From NCBI GenBank assembly GCA_020912385.1, contig CP087208.1:992001-1056000 (forward strand): a stretch of DNA of 64,000 nucleotides, written 5' to 3'. Source of the DNA: Neofusicoccum parvum. Taxonomy: Eukaryota > Ascomycota > Dothideomycetes > Botryosphaeriales > Botryosphaeriaceae. A program made the translations under genes and the position numbers. Below the pieces are notes generated by a model. That model did not search any database, was not told the origin of the DNA, and saw only the letters and a list, made by a program, of their open reading frames with translations. This document shows, piece by piece, positions 20,732 through 31,286 of the stretch (positions within the stretch are counted from its first letter, which is position 1; every line of letters begins with the position of its first letter).

Positions 20732-22117
20732 TCAGACACCGCCATACCCCTCCTCCTCCGCCCGCGCTCCTCCCAGCAGACGCTGCTCCTCCGCCCTTGG
20801 CGAGGGCAGCTCGCTGCCACCGGCGCCCTGCTGCTGCGGGATCTGGGGGATCCAGCCGCGCAGCCAGCCCGACACGCGCCGCCACCTCCACCGCTTGCCG
20901 CCCTCCTCGGGCACCAGCACCGTGCTGTCCGCCAGCGAGCCCTCGCCGTAGTACCAGAACTGCACGCCGACCGCGCCGTCCATCAGCAGCACGCCCGCCG
21001 CGCCCAGCCAGAACGGCATCGCGCGCCCGACCCAGTCCGCGCGCTCGCTGCCGCCGCCGCCCACCCAGCCGCGGGCGCCGTGCGGCGGGTACGTGCCCCA
21101 CGCGCACGGGTTCGCCAGGATCGAGGACGAGTAGAACAGGTTGCCCAGGAACGCCGCCGCGAACAGCGTTGGCGACAGCCCCGACGTCGACTTGCGCTGG
21201 TAGTTCTTGTACAGCTGCGGCATGCGCGAGCCTAGGTACATCAGTGTGCTCAGCCAGGACAGCAGCCGCCCGGCCATCTGCGTGCCCGTCTCCGCCGACG
21301 AGCGCGCCGCCTGCTGCGCGATGATGGGGAACGCCGGGCTCGGCCCGTTCAGCGGGGACGCCTGCGCGACCACGGCCAGGAGCATGGAGACGTAGAGCAC
21401 GGTGCGCGGGGACGGGTAGGGCGAGCTGGAGCGGCCGAGGCGGCGGATGGTGCGGTTGGAGGGCGTGGCCTTCATCTCGTCCGAGGCCGAGTCGTCCTGC
21501 GACATGTCGTCGCGCTCCTTGGACGGCGAGGACGAGTAGCGCGGGTTGCGGAAGACGTCCTTGGGGGTCGAGTGCGGCACGCGCTTTGCGTCACTGCCGT
21601 CGTCCTCGGACACGGGCACGCCGTCGATGAACTCGGTCATGTCGCCGTGGCCGTGGCCGTGGCCGTGGTAGTCGCTGCGCGAACCCCTCCTCCACACGCG
21701 GACCAGCGGCCTTCCATGGCGCAAGCGCTCGTACCAGATCCACTGGCCGACCAGACAGCAGTCCACGAAGCAATAGTAGCAGGCGATGATAATCTGCCAC
21801 AGGGCCTGGTCTGTGAAGAGGGAGCCTAGCAGGTTGGACAGATCCCCCAGCAACCACTCTCCCAGGAAGAATATGCTGAGCCCGGAGGTGCTCTTCAGGG
21901 TATAGTTCTTGTATATCTGGGGGAGCTGGGCGAAGAGCCACGAGACGATGCTAAGGGTGCCGAGGAGCGACGAGATGAAGGCAAGCTTGGTGGGCACGCA
22001 GGAGTGGAAGGTGGAGGAGAAGCGGAAGAGGAAGTCGGACTCGGGCTCGCAGTAGGCGGGGAGGGCGGGCTCGAAGACGGCGCGCAGGGCCAGCCAGGGC
22101 GGGGATGATTCTGCCAT
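20732..22117 (-). CDS. PQ-loop repeat membrane transporter (YPQ/PQLC2 type)
   Basis: Intronless, 461 residues from the ATG at 22117. Two PQ-loop motifs are clear: LFAQLPQIYKNYTLKSTSGLS near residue 65 and GSRMPQLYKNYQRKSTSGLS near residue 300. Each sits in a bundle of hydrophobic helices, giving the usual seven-helix arrangement. Fungal relatives (Ypq1-3) export basic amino acids across the vacuole membrane; I infer a similar role, but the exact subfamily is not certain. The cytosolic or lumenal loop between the two repeats is long and unusual. It contains a run of alternating His and Gly (HGHGHGHG, nucleotides 21644-21669) and acidic and Ser-rich stretches. The ORF extends 26 codons upstream, but the MAESSPPW start fits better because the extra part is not membrane-protein-like. 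Confidence 0.88.
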   Translation of the reverse strand: MAESSPPWLALRAVFEPALPAYCEPESDFLFRFSSTFHSCVPTKLAFISSLLGTLSIVSWLFAQLPQIYKNYTLKSTSGLSIFFLGEWLLGDLSNLLGSLFTDQALWQIIIACYYCFVDCCLVGQWIWYERLRHGRPLVRVWRRGSRSDYHGHGHGHGDMTEFIDGVPVSEDDGSDAKRVPHSTPKDVFRNPRYSSSPSKERDDMSQDDSASDEMKATPSNRTIRRLGRSSSPYPSPRTVLYVSMLLAVVAQASPLNGPSPAFPIIAQQAARSSAETGTQMAGRLLSWLSTLMYLGSRMPQLYKNYQRKSTSGLSPTLFAAAFLGNLFYSSSILANPCAWGTYPPHGARGWVGGGGSERADWVGRAMPFWLGAAGVLLMDGAVGVQFWYYGEGSLADSTVLVPEEGGKRWRWRRVSGWLRGWIPQIPQQQGAGGSELPSPRAEEQRLLGGARAEEEGYGGV

Positions 22118-24513
22118 GGTGGGCGCGTGTGAGCAGAGGAGGTGCGCTTCGAGCTGGGAGTGGAGAGCAGGAGGAAGACGGCGGTGCGATAGCAATAGGC
22201 TTGGGGAGTGGCTATATCAGGAACACGGCGTCGAGACAGGCTGACGTCTTCTGACCGCGGGGCGAGGGGCGCGGGCTCAGATATCAGTCATGCGAGGCGT
22301 CGGGAAAGGCAGGCAGCGGGTTCCCCAGACCATTACGCGCTCGAAAGGGCGGGCGCTGATAAGACATTGCTGTCACACTCCAGCGACGGGCCGGCTTGGC
22401 TGGGGGCGCGCCGGAGGAGAGGCGTGGGGAGCACGAGGCCGTTATCTCGGCGCAATCACAGCGCGCGGTGCGGCTTCACGCGACATGCGCCCTTCAGCCT
22501 CACCTGGGCGCATTACTTCATCGCGCACTGCGCATCTCGCGCTTCCCGCCGCGGAGTGGGCCTGAGACACCGCAGCGCTGGCGGAGCCATGGCCGGCGAT
22601 CAACTGCGCAGTGCGCATGCCCGCCGCAGCTGCCGCCGGCGCAAGGATGCCCTCGAGCGCGACCGCCGCGCAACCGACCCTTTCCGCGGACCCTCTGCGC
22701 GTGCGCCCGATATCGCTGCGACTATATAAGGGACTACGTACCTACGGTACCTGCGGTACCAGCACTAGCAGTCGACCTTCCGACGTGGCAGACCGTGTCG
22801 CCCTGGCTAAACCGCCCCAACCATCCCAGCCTCCGTGTCACCGAGGCCTGCTGCAGCCAGCCGCCGATTAGCGCGCAGCTCCATACCGTGCCCAACACCC
22901 CAGCAGCGCACCATATACCTCCGGCCCAGGCTCCCAGGCACTCTTGTGTTCGGCCGGGTGCTCTAGCACCTCGCGCATCTGCGGCCAGTGGAAGCACCCT
23001 GCGCTAGCCGTCGCGTGCAGCCTCTGTAGGAGCACGCCGCAGAGTCCGCCCGCATGCGGAAACCCGATCCAGACCCTCACCCTACCCACGGCGAGTGACC
23101 AGGAGAGAGGCGGCCATCCTTCGGCCTGCCCTGTGACTCATCGCCTGCCACGTTTCTACGCTCTCACGTCTACTTTACTTTACTCCAACGCATCGTACTG
23201 CGCGTGCTGTAAATGCAATTAACCTCTCCGTTCCACTCGGCTCCGAAGCGAACTTACCGCATTTGGCAAATGAGACCTCAAGAGGGCCGTGCAGTCGACA
23301 GTTGGTTTCTCAAAAGGGAAAGACCCACTCAAAAACCAACTCCGTCATCTGAAACTGAAGCATTCGTCCGGATGCTTTTGTTTTTGGTCTTCAACCATCG
23401 ACTCCTCTGTGTCCTCGCGGCCGCTTGAACTACCCACGCAGCTCCGCTTGTAAAAAGCAACGCACGCTAATTATCAGCTGTCCCACCCTGTATTCTATGA
23501 ATTCTTCTAATGCTGATAGCCACACGAATTCTTGACCGGGAAATGAAACGACCCCCACGCAGTCGGATGACAATCTGGCAGACACGTCGCCTCCGGTGGG
23601 CCCCTTGCCTCCCTCGCATACCTTCGGCTTCTGCTTATCGACGTCAGCAATCACGAGGGTTTGCATGGAACGTGTCTCCTAGACAAAAAGCAAAGGAAAG
23701 GTCAGAACCTGTTCCTCCGTTTCTATCCGGCCGAGGAGCGGGTACCGAAGGATTGGGACGGGTGGGGCTTAGTTGTCGATCTGCTTGAATCTGTGGAGTC
23801 GGTACTTCGTCAGCGCCCACCTTTACTATATCGAAGGCGCAAAGCAATCACTTATTGTCAGAGATCAAATCTAGTATCCCATCTGATACTCACTGTTTTT
23901 CTAAACCATGCGCATTCCAAGCGCCTGGAGGCTGGACTGCATCTTTTCCGGTACGTTTCATGTATGGAGTGTGCAATCATCCATCTGGAAATAGAAGAGC
24001 TGTAGGAACTTGCAAATATACGCTTCAATAATAGCCCATAGATTTTTAGCTGGTCAAAAAACACCTCCAGTGTGATCTATAGCCATAGCAAGTAAGTGGA
24101 AAATCTATAATGCCCTTTATGAACTATACAGGCAACGGAAAGGGGGAAAAACAGTTTACTCGCTGTCCCGCAGTATAGGCTGAAGCCCTTTGCTGTGACT
24201 CAATGAACCTCAATGACATTCAAGAAGTTGACAAGTCTGGCTGCTAGGGTGCCCGGATTCTTTGCCATGCAAGTTTATCTCAAGTCCGTTCAGCCATGCA
24301 CCATTTCTACAGATAATCAACACTTCATGGATAAATTTCACGTGTTATCAGTACCTTGCAACTGAGAGTGCTTTCTTTTGTCAATCGAATCAATGGACAG
24401 AAATGCCGTTACAACTGCAGGAGTGGAAAGATTTGTACCTGGCCAAGCGTGTCAATTACCAACAGCTCTAATCCCACACTCTTACCTATACGTAGAAACA
24501 TTTCCCACGCCGC
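22118..24513. other. Intergenic; orphan TATA sequence and A/T-rich right half
   Basis: The left half (to ~23.1 kb) is GC-rich with no convincing gene. A TATATAAG at 22723-22730 on the plus strand is followed by short repeats of GTACCTACGGTACC type, but no good frame lies downstream. A copy of the dispersed motif (GAAGCATTCGTCCGGA) is at 23357-23372. From ~23.4 to 24.5 kb the sequence is A/T-rich with nothing recognised. Confidence 0.5.
22723..22730 (+). promoter_or_regulatory. Orphan TATA-box-like sequence
   Basis: TATATAAG in an otherwise GC-rich tract. It lies about 600 bp upstream (in gene orientation) of the PQ-loop start and faces away from it. No coding frame of quality begins within 500 bp downstream, so any transcript would be non-coding or unrecognised. 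Confidence 0.3.
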
Positions 24514-25591
24514 TCAAACACGCTCCTCGACCTCCTCCTGAACCCTAATATAATCGTCCTCCCCATCCGTATACCTCGGCCTGATAAATGAAAGCACGCA
24601 CATTAGCATCTCGGTTCTTCTAACCACGCTTCGATTCCTCAGCCACACCTGGGTAACCCGCTCCGCAAGAACATACACGCTGGAACGTCGCAACTCACCT
24701 CAGCCAATTCGACAGCCCCACGACCGCCGCCGTCCCCACCGCATACGCCCCCAGCAACCGGGCCCACCCCGCATTCCCATACGCGTTCTGCCCGACCGCC
24801 AGCGCGACCAGGTCGTACGCCAAACACCCGCCGAAGATCCAGTCGCTCGCCGCGCCCGCCAGCCCGAACCCGACGCCGGTGAGAGCCTTGACGGCGGTGC
24901 TGGGCGCGAGGTTGCCGGCAAAGTAGGCCGCCGAGGTGTTGTGCAGGAGGTCGAGGACGCCGATACCGGCGAAGGTCTTTGCGACGACGTGGGTGAGGAT
25001 GGAGTTTGCGGAGGAGGTGCGGAGGGCGGGGAGGCGGGTGGAGATGTAGAGGAGGTGGGCGGTGGTGTTGAGGATGACGAAGGCGTTGGACGTGCGGAGG
25101 TCGTTGGCGTTCCAGAAGAACAGCCAGGCTGCCGGGAGGGCAAGCGTGTTAGTAGGTTATTCAAAGAAAACGCTTGTGATGCAAACAGCGCTCCGACATT
25201 CCCTGAGCGTGAATGAGAAACTAGGAGGGGAAGACGTGATGGCATGGCAAGTGCAAGCATCCGGTAACACGAGAGCGCAGGAAGATATGGAAAACCTACT
25301 TCCAATGCAGAAATTGCCAAGCGCATACACCGGCGTGTAATCCGTCATCTCTTTGATTTCTCTTTCAGTCCCATCCTTCTTCCACAGCTTCCATAAAAAC
25401 ACCAACTGCGCAATCTGCTGTGGGAAGAAGAACAGGGCAATGAAGTAGGGTTGAGGGCTGAAAAATGAGAGGTTCGCGTCGTGGATGTCCTTCATGTTGG
25501 GCTTGGATAGCATGCCATACTGCTGTATCGCGAAGTCATAGAGGAAAGAGGCTGGCGCGATGTAACGCGCTGTGCTGTGAGAGATGCCCAT
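24514..25591 (-). CDS. Conserved-type fungal multi-pass membrane protein, unknown function
   Basis: Three exons: 25300-25591, 24699-25128 and 24514-24580 (introns 171 and 118 nt, donors GTAGGT and GTGAGT). The product has 262 residues. The N-terminus MGISHSTARYIAPASFLYDF leads into several hydrophobic segments: one around FFSPQPYFIALFFFPQQIAQLV, one around LFFWNANDLRTSNAFVILN, and at least two in the Gly/Ala-rich C-terminal half (TAVKALTGVGFGLAGAASDW; LLGAYAVGTAAVVGLSNWL). The last exon adds a short acidic cytosolic tail. Codon phase is kept across both introns and the tail ends cleanly, which supports the model. I have seen similar uncharacterised proteins in ascomycetes but know no function and do not assign one. 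Confidence 0.75.
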
Positions 25592-26204
25592 GATTAATTA
25601 TTGCTTCTTTCTTGGACTTGGTCTTTCTAGCCGTGGTAGAATATGAAATGGCTGGTAGGTGATAGAAAGAGATGACTTGACTCCAGGGTCTGAAGGGTGG
25701 TTTGTAGCTAACAGCTCGCTCTGTTCGCCTTCCACGCGTATATAGCTCTGCGCGTGAGTCCTGACGAAAGAGCACCGTGGGTGTTTTGGCTTTCTGTCCC
25801 CGCGGAATGACGTCCTCGACTTTGGAGCTCGGCGCAACCGGAACGCCGAGTCACGAGACTCCGAGACTCAAACACCGGAACCCCATCCTTCAAACAAACA
25901 GGTGCTGGAAAACACAGCAGGAAAAGTGACATTGTACAAAACCAGCGATCCAATCTATCTATGAATGATGACTGCCAACCCATTAACCCTAGAGTTGGAA
26001 ACGTGAAAGAAAAATCACACAGCCAGAGCCGACCAGCAACCCATGGTATTAGGCAGACCAAACAGCAACGGGTCTCATCGGTCTAAGGCTGCTCTTTCAC
26101 CTCTAGCGATACAAGCATCAGTCGGCTAGACCTGTTATGTTGGTACATAGATATTGAGACGTGACGATGAGGATATAGGAATGGGGCCATGCATCCGCGG
26201 GATT
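25592..26204. other. Intergenic, no gene seen
   Basis: Promoter of the membrane protein gene and 3' flank of the NADH dehydrogenase gene. A/T-richer than its surroundings; no features recognised. Confidence 0.6.
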
Positions 26205-28183
26205 TTACTCTCGCGACACATCGCGTCCGAACACCTTGGCCTTGACCCAGTCGACCAGGACAAGGACGCGGTTACGAGCTAGGTTGTTCAGTCAGTATAT
26301 GTATGCAGTGCATTTGGCGACTGGACGAAAACTTACTGCTGAAGCACATGCTCAAATACGCGCTCCTCCAGAAGTAGTAGGTAAGGGTACCACCAGTCGC
26401 GAAGTTACCGGTGAGCCAGGTGATGTCGGCGACAGCCTTCTCGCTGCCGATGTATGCCAGGGAGCCTTGGTGAGAGTACTCGAAAGGACCCATTTGCTTG
26501 ACGCGGCGCAGGCGCTTCTGGAGATCCTTGATGTGGGCAAAAACCTCGTCGCGAGCCTCCTTGGAGGGGGCCTTCTCCTGCGCATCCGAAAGCTGCTTCA
26601 GCTCGCCCTCGATCTGCTCCGTCTTTGCCATGTTGTTGAACAGACGGGCAAGGAAAGCACCTTCCTGAGCGGCGACCTGGGCAGTGGGTGCGTAGTTGGC
26701 GACGGCACAGTCACCAACAGCCCAGATGTTCTCGGTACCCTTGACCACGAGATATTCGTTCACGGCGAGACCACGGCGGGAGTCCTTCTGCGCAGGGATC
26801 TGCGACATCAAGTCCCGGACGAGATCGCGAACAGCGTTACCAGTAGCCCAAACCAGAAGACCGTAGGGGATGCGCTCCAGCTGCTTCTTGCCGTCGGGAC
26901 CGGTAGACTCAGCCTCAATGTACTTGTCGGTAACCTTCTTAACCATGGTCTTAGTGCGGATAGTGATGGTCTCCTCCTTGAACGTCTTCTCGGTGTACTC
27001 GATCAGCTGCTTGGAGAACATGGGAAGAACCTGGCGCGGAGAATCAGCAAAGTTGGCAACGCAATTGACCGGGTCCCGGCGCTTACGTTGGGGAGAGCCT
27101 CGACGAGAGTGACATGGAAGTTGTCTGTGATGTCGGGGATCCACTTCTTGAGATCGCCGTTGAAGAAGTCCTGCAGCTCACCGGCGAACTCGACACCGGT
27201 AGGGCCACCACCGACGACAACCATGTGCAGAAGGCGCTTGACCTCCTCGGCGTTCTGGTCCTTGAACGTAGCAGTTTCACAGCAGTCCATAATACGCTTG
27301 CGGATCTTCTGAGCATCGCCGACCTCCTTCAGGAACAGGCCGTGCTCGCGGACACCGGGAATACCTATGCGCGTGTTAGACACAGCTCAGCTCGGCCCAG
27401 CACGCGACATACCGAAAGTAGCGTTCTCAGCACCAACACCGACGACGAGCATGTCGAAAGGAACCTCGGTCACGGAGACGTCGCCCTTGATCTCAGATTC
27501 ATCGTGGATGTAGACAACCTTCTTCTGGTAGTCAATCTTGGTGGCTTCGGCTTCGTAGAATTTGACAGCAGCTTTCTTGTGACGCAGGAAGTTCCGGATC
27601 GGTTCCATAATCGAGCGGTGTTCGATGGTGCCAGTGGTGCAGGACGGGAGCAGCGGGGTGAACAGGAAGTAGTTGCGGGGAGAGATGACGACGACATTGT
27701 AGTTTTCCGTATCGAGCTTCTTCAGGAGGGAGACCGAACCCCAGCCAGTTCCTGTCCGCAGAAGTCAGTACGTGCAATTGGGGCAGGCGGACGGTCGCTG
27801 GGTCGCGGCGCACCGAGGATGACGAGGGTTTTCTTGCTGGGATCAGGCTGGGCCTGGTCCGGCGGGTTGCGCATTTCGTAGATTCCATAGCCAATGAAGC
27901 CAACGCCGGCAATGGCGCCCACGTAGGTTGCGCGCCAGAGCCAGCGCAGCCAGCGGAAGCCCTTCTTCTTGGGCTTGGGCGCGCTGTCGGCGTAGGCGCG
28001 GCGGAAGGCGTTGCGGAAGACGGGCTGCTGCTGGCCCAGCGGCGCGCGCGCTGGGGCGGGACGGAGCTTGGGGGAAGCGAGCGTCGCGCGCTGCTGGGTC
28101 GCGAAAGCGCGGCGACCAGCGACGCGGGCGACGTGCTGGAGGCTGGCCGTGGCCATTGGCCTCAGGGCGGCAGGAGCTGCCAT
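26205..28183 (-). CDS. NDE1: External alternative NADH dehydrogenase (type II, NDE)
   Basis: Five exons: 27814-28183, 27413-27751, 27364 down to 27087, 27030 down to 26337, and 26205-26278. The introns are 62, 48, 56 and 58 nt. The protein has 584 residues. It is a single-subunit flavoprotein that passes electrons from NADH to ubiquinone without pumping protons. The N-terminus is rich in Ala and Arg, fitting a mitochondrial presequence. It is followed by one membrane helix (WLWRATYVGAIAGVGFIGYG), the arrangement of enzymes facing the intermembrane space. The FAD Rossmann motif (LVILGTGWGS) spans the first intron and the NADH-binding motif (VVVGGGPTGVEFAGEL) is intact. ATGNAVRD and IWAVGDCA also match the family, and the C-terminus ends in the membrane-associating WLTGNFATGG...LVDWVKAKVFGRD. 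No EF-hand insertion is present, unlike calcium-regulated relatives. Confidence 0.95.
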
Positions 28184-28987
28184 TGCGCACGTCGAGTTGA
28201 CGGGGCGGATGCAGGAGTCGCGTTGACCGGGAGAGGGTGCAGGATGATGCAGTCAGAGCGGCGGTCCTTTTTTTCAGCAGCAATGACGATTTTGCTAGGG
28301 CCCTGGCCGCAGCCCGCCGTTAACGGGTTCGCCCACTCGCCCTGCCGCGCCCTCTCCGATAAGGCCCCGCCAACGACACGCCGCCTGCCCGCTGGCCGAT
28401 CCTGTTTCCACTGCGCCCTCCGGAGCTGGGCTGTGACCGCCGCCGGCCTCACCTCTGCATGTCGTCCTGGGAGCTGGCTTTACGGACGAATGGTGCTTCG
28501 CGGATCAATGGAGGCCGCCCAGAACTTCTGCGGAGTCGGAAATCCGTAGCGCGTTTCGTGACTCGCTGGTCGGCCGCCGGAGCGCGACAGCTGCTCCTTT
28601 TGAACTCCAGCGGCCGTCGGGTCTTCACGGCCCACCGGGAGCGAGGTCCTTCATTGATCGGGCGGGTCCGGGGGCCGGCTCGTCGCTGGAGCCGCGACGA
28701 CAAAGCACATGGCCGGCCGAGGTTGAGCGAGGGCGTCGCACAACGGAGCGCTGGTGGGCTGCGTGCGCATTCAGAGCGCGTGGGAGCGCGAGCAGAGGGG
28801 GCATTGGGCATTATATGCAAACACCCAGCCAGGCCTGACATCACACCAGATGGACCGACGATGGGGAAGCGCCCCGGCTGCGCAATGCGGCTCGCACGGC
28901 GGGTCTTGCCATTGTTCCGGCGCGAGCCTGCAGGACCGCCAGCTTTTCCGAGGTTATGACTTCTTCCTGCTCTAGCAAAGCACTTGT
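28184..28987. other. Intergenic, no gene seen
   Basis: Promoter of the NADH dehydrogenase gene and 3' flank of the thioesterase gene. The long minus-strand frame at 28449-29183 is a shadow without family features. Confidence 0.6.
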
Positions 28988-30410
28988 CTACAGCTTCTCT
29001 CTTGCTACCGACGGGCCAAACCTCTCCTGCAGCTTCTCTGCAAGCTGTCCCGTTTTCTCCATCTTCACCAGCCCATCCTGCCAGGTGGTCGCGATATGGA
29101 CACCACCTTCGCTCCATATCCTGCTCTCCAGCATCCCTCTCCCTCCCGAAGCCCTGCTTACCCTTGATTCCTGACAATACCACTTCCTCGCGTCCCTTCC
29201 GTCTTGCTCTGCCATCTCCAGCTCTTTTGCTCCTACATGGAACACTACCGAATGGCTCAACGTCGCCATCGCCGAGTAGTCATCCCCGGCGCCAAGATGA
29301 TTCGTGATGACGAACAAGCCGTTGCGGTCGCTGGCGTACAGATGGGCACAGGCGTGCAGGTTTGCGTCCTGGGATGCCGGAGGCATGCTTCCGATGGTCG
29401 TGTAGAATTGCAGCTGCCGGCGGTCCAGCGGCTTGCGAGGTGCATTATACGCGCTCATGTCGACCTTCCGCAGGGATAGGCCAGGGAATGGGTCTGTATA
29501 GTTGTCGTTCTTGGCCGACGCTTCCCAGTACCTTGCCATTTATTAGTCTTCCAGACCCCTTGGTGGGGTTTTCGAACTACTGCCCGACACTCACCAGGGC
29601 GAGTCAACCCCGGGCGCCTCAGGCCATTCGTCCGGCCTCTTGTCGCCAAGGGCAACTTTGTACAGCTCTCGCAAGTCCACCTGTTCCTGGCAGTCTACCG
29701 AGGCCGTCTCGTCTCTCTTGAACGAACACGTGCACGTGAAGCATATGCCCGTCTTGTTGTGCTCTTGCACCACCTCGACCGTCCGCGTGCAGTAACGCCC
29801 GCCGTCTCTTACGGTCCTCACCGTGTAGATGAACGGGAATGCCGTGTTTCCCGGCAAAGTGAAGAAGCCAGTGACATTCTGCGCGGGAAGAAGGCGACGA
29901 TTAGCATTCGACACAACACCAACGAAGCGAAGCGAGCATGAAAAGACCAAGAAATGGCATTCGACACGCGCCCCAACAAGCTTTCAAGACAAGGAGACAG
30001 CACAGCACGAGCCCCATGAATCGAAAACGCAAGCTAAGGGCGGCGCCCTCGCAATAGGAAGAAGGGACGAAAAGGAGACATAGAGTTGGACGACAGGGTT
30101 CAGGCGGCAACATCAAGCTTAAAACACGACAACGCAGAACACGCGCGCGAACGCCGAGCGGACGTACATGGACCACGAAGCCATCCTTGACCGTGTGCGC
30201 CGCCGCCCACACCGCCTGCGCGAACACATGCCCGCCGTACGCCGACGTGCCGCCACCTGGAGCAAACGCTTTGGCCAGAGACCTGAACGTGGCTGGTGAT
30301 CCGTCGTCCGCGGCCCGGCGCTGCTGCGGTTGCTTCTCCAGCCGGATCAGTCCGGTAAACGGGATGTAACGGTTGCCGTTGATCGAGCCGTCGTCTGCGT
30401 CGTCATGCAT
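28988..30410 (-). CDS. Acyl-CoA thioesterase II (TesB/ACOT8 type, double hotdog)
   Basis: Three exons: 30168-30410, 29595-29878 and 28988-29531. The introns are 289 and 63 nt. The protein has 356 residues; the start is the ATG at 30410, because the frame upstream opens with a non-ATG codon. It hydrolyses acyl-CoA to free fatty acid and CoA. First hotdog: YGGHVFAQAVWAAAHTV, then across the first intron VVH|NVTGFFTLPGN, and PFIYTVRTVRDGGRYCTRTV. Second hotdog: ACAHLYASDRNGLFVITNH, containing the conserved Asp of TesB, and SHSVVFH. Family members are often peroxisomal, but this C-terminus is REKL, not a canonical SKL-type signal. The first intron is unusually long for this window, although the protein alignment across it is good. 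Promoter and 3' flanks show nothing notable. Confidence 0.9.
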
Positions 30411-31286
30411 GATGTGAGTGCTGAGAAGAGTGGGCTGGCTGGGCGGCGGCTGATGCGTCAAGCCGCGGAGCGTCGCGGTGCGCTGAAAGGTGGAGAAATA
30501 TGGTCACACGCGGCCCTGCTCAAGCCCGTATATCCTCGTCAGGCAGGATCAAGACGTCCGTGGATAAGTAAGCTTACGAACGATTATCCTGTGCGTTGTT
30601 GATCACCAGTACCGCTCGTATGGCCCAACACTCGTGTCGGACCTCGGCAGCCACAGAGGAGCTTGCGTTGGCGTGAACGCCTCAGGCACTAGGCGCTCAC
30701 GTGCATCGACCACCCGCGATTGCCGTTTCTGGCATTTCAGATCGGACGTCAGTTTAGAGTATCGACAGCCAATCAGAGATCGGAGAGCCAGATGTGCGAG
30801 CTGAAACATTTTGTATTTTGTGCTCATGCCTGCTGGTGTCTTTTTGACCAGCTGTTTTGCTCCTCTGCGGAGTCAGAACTTCTAATGTAATGCAATCCAT
30901 CTTCCATCGCGAACGCATCAGCCCCGATGGCTGATCTTCGTGCAAACCCAGCAAATCATCCGTATCTTCCCGAAAACAAAAATGAAAAAGCCTCTATGGG
31001 CGAAGCCAGCGGCAAAGTCTGGGTATATTCTGTAACGCCGTTCCCATGCATACATCCACCATAACCATTAGCGACAGCTAATGTGCCCGAAGGCCAATAA
31101 GAAATTACTGGGGCCCACTGCTTCCAATGCAAATGCTCAAACGCGAGGAAGGGAAAGTAGTCAGCCCCACGTGTATGGAACATGGACTTGGAGAGAAAGC
31201 CATCTAGAACGCCGAGAAGAATGCAAATGAGATCCATGGAAGGATCAATGTTCGTCGTGAATGTCCGGGCAGAGCTCGAAGGAAAT
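30411..31286. other. Intergenic, no gene seen
   Basis: Promoter of the thioesterase gene and 3' flank of the cyclin gene. No frame or RNA feature recognised. Confidence 0.6.
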
